Made by a program: the position numbers and the translations under genes | Notes under the pieces: generated by a model | The model's database searches: none | What the model was told of the DNA's origin: nothing | The model's input: the letters and a program-made list of their open reading frames with translations, nothing else | NCBI RefSeq assembly: GCF_011075055.1 | Contig: NC_058137.1 | Location: 1,922,001 to 1,986,000 of the forward strand | Length of the DNA: 64,000 nt | Source: Mangifera indica | Lineage: Eukaryota; Streptophyta; Magnoliopsida; Sapindales; Anacardiaceae | Direction: 5' to 3' | In this document: piece by piece, positions 57,652-64,000 of the stretch | Layout of the letters: each line of letters begins with the position of its first letter | How positions within the stretch are numbered: the stretch's first letter is position 1

Positions 57652-60269
57652 CTAACCATGGAGAGGCGAAGCAGAAGGCCTATGATAAGTAGTTTTTTGA
57701 CGATTCGAATGAATTTGGCGTCTTCTGAGGTGCTCTTTTTGAGAATAGTTTGATATGTTTCCCGATTCCTGAAGTTGTCCTAATACTTTTACCACTTCAT
57801 CCATTTCTGGTCTGTACCTGGCTTCTGTGGCAAGGCATTGAAGCGCAAGTGTGGCTGCCCTCTGGGCTTGAATCAGGGAAAACTGGCCTTCAAGTCGAGG
57901 ATCCATAACACGGAATATTCTACGTTTGTTGATCAAGTAAGGTTTTGCCCATTCCACAAGGTTGTGCTCTCCAGATGGCCGGTTTTTGTCAATAGCTCGT
58001 CGCCCAGATAGCATTTCCAGAAGAACAACTCCGAAGCTGTATATGTCACTCTTGGCACTCAAATGACCTTCCAATTAGACAATGAAATTATTGATCAGAC
58101 TGACATTCCTCACTACTGCTCAGTATATTCCGATAACAATAACTCATCAGCAGGTCCCGGTGGAAGGCATCTTTGTAACAATTGAACAATACCGTTGACT
58201 CGGTAAAGCTGTCTCTCTTGAGACTGTTTGAATGATTGTCTCCCTTCAGGGTTTAATTGAGCTGAGCCAAACTAAGTAGTGTTTGACTTGGGTTCAACTT
58301 GATTAGCTTAAGGGAGAGCTTGAACTCAAACTTGTCAAACTGGTAAGATCTTGGTACAAGCTTGAAACAAGAATGATTGACTCGAACTCTATTCAAAAAA
58401 TTACTTTACAACTATTAACTTTAAAATACTATATTTAAACCCCACAATTTATATATATTTATCAAAAGCATGAAATTCATAAGATTCTAAAGTTCAAAAT
58501 GCAAGATTTTAAATTTTTAAGAATTTATTGATATCTTACTTGAACCGAAAATGAGGTCGCTAGCTCATCAAATTAGGCAACTTCAAGTTCAAACTCGATT
58601 CAAGACTTAAAACTCAAGCCCAACTCGGCTTTAATCGAGTTGAATCATGACTCAGTTCATTTACACTCCTTGTATTCCTCCCTGTCTTTCCAATCTTCTA
58701 AAGTACAGAAAATATAACAAAAGGTAGAAGTACCTGAGGCTAAATACTCTGGAGCAGCATATCCATAGGTTCCCATGATCCTCGTTGACACATGGCTTTT
58801 GTCACCGGTTGGTCCATCTCTGGCCAAACCGAAATCAGAGAGTTTGGCATTGTAGTTCTGCCAACATAGAGGAAAAATATCAGCAGTACAGCAAATAAAT
58901 TCTGATGAACCTTAGACCAGAGTGAATTCAATCAACTTATGGAAATGTCATTGAAAGATTTGGCCAAGTTGCATACCAAATCAAGCAAGATATTCGAAGC
59001 CTTGAAATCGCGATATATAACTTTCGGTTCAGCACTGTGAAGAAAGGCAAGCCCCTTCGCAGCACCTAGGGCAATTTTCATTCGGAGGCTCCAGGAAAGA
59101 GGCTGGAAATGTGATCCCCCTGCTTCAACATAAGCAATAATGCTTCATTCTAAGATATGTAATTGAATACAATGTCGAAAGCAGCAGAAACTATATAGGG
59201 ATATGAAAAACTTACTCCTGAACAGATGATTTTCCATACTACCGCGAGGCATGAATTCATATACCAGAAGTCGATGCTCATCCTCTAAACAGTAACCAAT
59301 CAACTTCACAAGATTAGGATGATGGAATTGCCCAAGATAGTTAATTTCTGTCTGTATGCCCGAAAACATGAATGAGGATCAATATGATGCCTTAAGTGAG
59401 GTACCAAATAAGCATATTTGTTAAGGGCATTTATATAGTCCCAGTTCAAGCAATTTGAAGCTGATCAGTAACCGAAACTTGAAACTCACCAGCCATTCCT
59501 TGTGACCCTGATATCCTTCTCGGTTAAGTCTCTTCACCGCAATTACCATGCCAGTGCCAGGCTTGGAAGCAGCGAGCGAATGCTCGTCGACCCAGCCCTT
59601 AAAGACTGAGCCAAAACCGCCTTCTCCTAAGACACTATCAGGCCGGAAGTTTCGGGTGGAGGTCCTTAGGTCACTGAAGCTGAAGTTCTTTATATTAGAT
59701 GATTGCAAGATCTCACCCTCACTCCTTGGGGTTTGAGGTATAGAAGGTGAAGAGAACTTGCTACTAGAACAGCTTAAGTTCTTCCCACCTCTTGAATTCA
59801 CTTCTGCAGGAAAGGAAAATTTAAGGGAGTTCGTAAAAGTTAAATCCAAATTAAAACAGAGATCACAAACCCCTTCCACTTAACACTATAAAAATGTTAG
59901 AAATCAGCACACTGAAAGTCTAACAAAAGCACAAACTTAACATAGAAAAATACAACATCCATCCACGGAGAAGAACACTAAATCGGAAGTGTTAATTCTG
60001 CTAAGCAATTAAACGACTCTTAAACATAAAAATTCCTAACAAATCTAATAACAAACGAATCATATTAACATGTCTCGCCAAATGACCAAAATAACATCCA
60101 TCGAATCAGAAGATGAAGTTGAGTACATTGGTGAAAATTATCAAACATCTCATAAACTTTATCTACAAAACGGTCAATACACAATCACAATCCAAATCAA
60201 TATAATAACTGACATACCTGTATGAGAAGGACTCTCAGCCTTGATCCGGTTGCTCCAGCAGACTCCCAT
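57652..60269 (-). CDS. NAK: Receptor-like cytoplasmic kinase, NAK / PBL (RLCK VII) type
   Basis: Plasma-membrane-anchored Ser/Thr kinase of the RLCK-VII group, syntenic to Arabidopsis NAK (At5g02290). Six exons: 60218-60269, 59490-59803, 59216-59351, 58977-59119, 58734-58857, 57652-58067; 394 residues. N terminus [12 protein letters not shown] has Gly2 for myristoylation and Cys4 for palmitoylation. Kinase motifs: P-loop [11 protein letters not shown], Lys in MVIAVKRL, catalytic loop [17 protein letters not shown] in [15 protein letters not shown], activation segment [20 protein letters not shown], and [20 protein letters not shown]. The Arg before the catalytic Asp makes it an RD kinase. The short first exon lies below usual ORF cut-offs and was placed by splice phase. 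Likely substrate of pattern-receptor complexes, by analogy with other PBLs. Confidence 0.96.
58250..58640. repeat. Dispersed repeat in kinase intron 5
   Basis: GAGCTTGAACTCAAACTTGT and CTTCAAGTTCAAACTCGATT words place it in the same family as 5950-6290 and 28530-28865. It accounts for most of the enlarged intron. Confidence 0.5.
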
Positions 60270-61429
60270 TTACACACAACAAAGATCCTATTAAAACAAA
60301 CTGAAGCCAGAATCCCAAATCCAACAGAAGAGAGATCACTTCCTTGTTGGGGATGAGATTCTTTCTGGGTAGTGATATTTTCAACTTCAAGAGTAGATTT
60401 TGCTTGAAAACTTGATTAAAAGATAGCTCACAGCGCAAGAAAAAGAGGAAAAAAGTGGTCTTTCTTATTGATAGTTGTGTTCATTTTTTCTTTCTATTTG
60501 TTGTTGGCCTTTTAAGACCTCTTAGCCAACCAAAGACAAGTTGACTTGGTTTCTTTCTTGTCTCTTTGTCTTTTGTCACTCCAGCAAACAACCGTGAACT
60601 GAAACCATACTTCATATTTTTACAGATGTCTTTAATTAATTAAATAATTAACCATTTAATTAGACGATTTTTTTGTCAATGACAATTCATCCCATCATCA
60701 TCATTATTCGTTGTATTGTCTCTTTCTGTGGCTGCGCTGATTCTGGGCCGTCGGATTCCATTATAATGATTAGAGCTTTCGTAAGATCCTCAATTATTTG
60801 TCAAAAGTCCATCAGAACTTTTTGCCACAACAGGAAACTGATTAATAACTGGTTCTTTCCCTTCTATCCTCCACGTGTACGCAAAATATTCTCCACATTT
60901 ACGTTTTACTTACCTGCATCCCAATAAACATTACTTGAAATTTTCTGAAATGTTTTATTTATTTTTATACATAAAAAAAATAATTTGGGTGTAAATATAT
61001 TTCCATCTAGTTTCGGTTAATAAAAATTATTTTGATATTCTATTTTTAATTGTTTATATTATTAATAAAAGAAGTAATTTAATTATTATTTTTATCTTAA
61101 ATATTAAAAAATTATTAAAATAATTTTGATTTTATTATAATTATATTTTGATTTATTAAATTTTAAGATAAAAATAACTATATTTTTAATTAATATAATA
61201 AATAATATAAAAATATTTTAAAGTAATTATACTTAAAGACATTTAAGTAAAATAATTTATTAATATTTTTTTATAAATATTAACTAAACATAATAATTAT
61301 TTATATTTATAAAAAATAATAATAATTTATACCTAGTATTCTTCCAAATGATTTATTTTCAAAGTAATATTTAAATCTTGATAATAAATCATTATCCAAG
61401 TGAAACATCTTCTAAAGGTTATTCCGATC

Positions 61430-62040
61430 CCAACTAATCAAACTTGAATCCAACTTTGAATTTAGATTGAATTTGTAATATTTAACTTGAATTTGAACTA
61501 TTTTGAATTGTTGAGTTTGGTGTACAATATCATCAAAGAATTATTAATAAGTCAAAGTTGAAATTCTAGTTCAAGATCATGTTGTTAGAGCTAAATTGTG
61601 GACTCGATTAGATAGGGTTAGATTTGAACTACGTTAACTTAATTTTAAAAATTAGTTCAATTTTGACCAATTTATCAAATTTGAATAGACAAAATCAATT
61701 CATTTTTGAAATTGAACATAATTTGAATAAAAGAGAATTTGACTCAATCTGATTCATGAACCAAATGATGATTCAATTTGATTTAAATTTGACTTATAAT
61801 TTAATTCTAATTATGTCATACCACTATTAAATCGATATAGTTTAATTTATTATTAAATAAAATAATTTTTATCGATAAATCATAAACATAAATTTTAATT
61901 ATAAATCTAAATAATAGATTTAAATTAAAAATTTAGGTTAAATTAAATTAAATTTAAATTATACTTAATTTTAATTCAATCAATTTAAACTAGATTCGGG
62001 TTAAATTATCTATCATTTAAACTAAATTCATTCGAAGGGG
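61430..62040. repeat. Degenerate dispersed repeat (GAATTTGAAC / TTCAATTTGA words)
   Basis: Long tract of alternating AATTTGA and TCAAATT words with an internal ATCGATATAGTTTAATTTAT segment resembling the AAACGATATCATTTTAATTA core seen at 28685. Borders approximate. Confidence 0.4.
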
Positions 62041-62784
62041 ATATTTACGCTGGAATAGTTTTATATTTATTTCTATTTCCAGCTGTCGTGATGGACCCCA
62101 CCCTACAAACGACACAGACAAAGATTATTCTTTACCGACTGCCAATTCATGCAACAACAGTCTTTCCTTGTGCAATTAAATTAAAACGATATAATTAAGT
62201 TTGAAATTAACTTACCCAAACAAAAAGCATGGGAATATCACTTGAGTGGGATGGCCCCGACATGGTACACCTTATTCTTTGTTCTCGTTTTTGTATGAGA
62301 TTTTATCCTTTGTTTCTAATTTGTTCCCGTTACGGAGGTTTAATAATTCCGTATCTCCTATTTATAAGAATTTTTTTTATTCTTATATTTATAAAAATAA
62401 TTTTTTTTATATTATCTAAATATGATATAAATATATTAAATAATAAAATTAACTAAAATTAATTAATTTCAAATATCATAAATAATATATGTCTTAATAT
62501 ACTGTTTAATTAGAGAAAGACTGATTATCATACAATTAATCATGATTAGTGCATGGCAGCATGCATGTACCAAGACAAGAAGGACAAATATTTAATCTTG
62601 CTGGCGTTGAATTCACTGAAAAGATTTAGCCAAGTCTCAACGTGCCTCGATAACCATCAGGTTCCCACGTTGTCCATAAATTAAAATTCATATAAATTAT
62701 CAGGTGACGAAGGACCTTACCAAATAATATTATTATTAATCTTTCAATTGGAGGCTAATATTATATTTTTTTTCAATTAGATTT

Positions 62785-62870
62785 TTAAATGATATATTAT
62801 TATATAATTAAATAATTTTAAATTAATAATAAAATAATATCTAATTATATTTTTTAAATATTCAGGATAG
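62785..62870. repeat. Partial AT-rich MITE family member
   Basis: ATATATTATTATATAATTAA followed by ATAATTTTAAATTAATAATA matches the cores at 40540 and 45020. Confidence 0.5.
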
Positions 62871-63346
62871 AGTATATATAACAGTATTTTTATATTATTA
62901 TAGCAATTTGGGGTTTGGGTTTGGGTTTGGGCTTGTTCTTGGCTACTGGGCTGAAAATTTTTAATGTGGGCTTAATAAAATATTAGGCCTTAAATTAGAT
63001 CAAAAAGCCCACCAAAATTGAGAAGTCAAAACTCAGAATAATTATTAAGCTTGATATCTTTACAAATAAGTGACACAATTCAGGTAGAAAGATGGATGGT
63101 TCCATCGTCAAACTATAAATAAAAATGCTTGATATATTCATTCCATTTTGTTTGGTTTCTTCAGAAAAGTGGCCTGCAAGCGAAGGAGCTGTGCCCTAAA
63201 TCCATAACAATGAGGGGGCTGTAATGGCAGCCTTACAATGTTAAATGGGGTTAAGGGAAGAAGGGATGTTTCCCTTTCACCGAATCAGGTTTTAGTTGGG
63301 TTGAGAAACGTGGCTCAGGGCGTCAGGCTCAGGGAGATCAGACCAG

Positions 63347-63374
63347 AGACCCTCTGGTTCAAACCAGAGGGTCT
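63347..63374. repeat. Perfect 13-bp-arm palindrome followed by a T-run
   Basis: AGACCCTCTGGTT and AACCAGAGGGTCT are separated by CA, giving a near-perfect hairpin, with GATTTTTTTT directly after. GACCAGAG words upstream suggest local duplication. Confidence 0.85.
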
Positions 63375-64000
63375 GATTTTTTTTATTTTTTCAACCCCAT
63401 CTCGCCCACACACCCGTCTCACCGATCCCTATGAATTTTGCAGGCTTTTTTGTACTCTTTCATAATTTGATATTACTTTTCTTCCTTTATTTGGAGTTTG
63501 TGGTGTTCATTTTAGGTTAGCGTGAAACGATGTCGTTTAAAGAAATTGAATTCCTCCATACCCCACCTACCATAAAAACCTGTGTCTTTTCAGAGGTGGG
63601 TCATCAATGGAGATTTGGGAGGATCAGGATCTCCCTCAATTTTACAATATGATTGATATGTCAAATCAATCTTTTGTTATTCCAAAGATACCCTTCTATC
63701 ATTCTTTTCCAGATTTAGCTCAGCATCCTTCCCGTCTCTTCACTTTTCTTTTCTTTAATATATTAGACAACCGTAATTACAAAATCCCAAACCACCCACC
63801 AGACCAACTCAAAAGAATTGTTGGACCAAACTCCCTAATGGGTCCTTCCATGTTCAATAACTTGTGAAAGAGTCCTACAGGAAAAGAGGGTTCTAGTTCT
63901 GCTTCGATGACAAAATGGTTTGAATTCAAGGACTATTAGCCATACGTTAAAACGTTATTGTTCATCTTTATGAAAAGCTAGTAGTCATTGCATAATATCA

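Larger units (their letters stand above)
60270..64000. other. Right-end region: kinase promoter and repeat-rich intergenic DNA
   Basis: 60270-60480 is the kinase leader and promoter. 61000-61340 is AT-rich; 61430-62040 is a degenerate repeat of GAATTTGA words; 62785-62870 is a partial MITE. A 28-bp palindrome lies at 63347-63374. An 86-codon frame at 63607-63867 (starting MEIWEDQDLPQFYN) has no recognisable family, but the composition of 63100-63900 is less AT-rich and could be the start of a gene continuing rightward. Confidence 0.5.

Noticed and set aside
63238..63465. 75-codon plus-strand frame
   Set aside because: It spans the palindrome and T-run and has no protein family features.

Overview
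The window is nuclear DNA of a flowering plant, almost certainly a eudicot. Genes are split by AT-rich GT-AG introns, intergenic DNA is AT-rich and full of short repeats, and the proteins are plant families (GRAS, alpha-expansin, RNR1, a NAK-type kinase). No organellar or bacterial segment was seen. The species cannot be named from the sequence alone.

Layout, left to right. 1-2382 (+) is the 3' part of an At5g02240-like NAD(P)-binding protein. 3284-4048 (+) is a YidD/UPF0161 protein. 7719-9974 (-) is a GRAS regulator of the SCL14/SCL33/SCL9 type. 13201-20526 (-) is a decayed telomere-repeat-binding (TRP/TRFL) gene whose small first intron holds a young 4.1-kb LTR retrotransposon at 16289-20390. 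22933-27593 (-) is an ORP3-type oxysterol-binding protein. 29545-31542 (+) is a rhomboid protease. 33119-39224 (+) is the organellar exoribonuclease RNR1. 39225-48032 is a gene-poor, repeat-rich gap. 48033-49352 (+) is an alpha-expansin. A tRNA-Lys-like gene sits at 51467-51538 (-). 52387-54254 (-) is an ABCI19/20/21-type ABC ATPase, divergent over 230 bp from 54485-57420 (+), a TRAPPC4/Trs23 homologue. 57652-60269 (-) is a NAK-type receptor-like cytoplasmic kinase. 60270-64000 holds repeats and no recognised gene. From memory, the order At5g02240-like, RNR1, expansin, ABCI, TRS23, NAK matches Arabidopsis At5g02240 to At5g02290; the YidD, GRAS, TRP and ORP3 genes form a further block inside that order.

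The main discovery is the retrotransposon. Its two 592-bp LTRs look identical, it has a GAATA target duplication, an initiator-Met-tRNA primer site and a polypurine tract. It has no protease, reverse transcriptase, RNase H or integrase core. Between a gag-like zinc-knuckle remnant and the last chromodomain-like piece of a Ty3/gypsy integrase it carries intronless pieces of two unrelated host genes: a SQUAMOSA-promoter-binding-like (SPL1/SPL12 type) protein and an ARGONAUTE4-clade protein (end of L1, PAZ, L2). All are fused in one uninterrupted frame of 991 codons. It is a gene-transducing, non-autonomous LTR element comparable in principle to maize Bs1. One of its captured genes belongs to the RNA-directed DNA methylation pathway that silences transposons.

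The host TRP gene carries frame breaks, an in-frame stop, a lost splice acceptor, a Myb Trp-to-Cys change and a duplicated 3' end, so it appears dead whatever the insertion did. The other ten protein genes look intact where visible.
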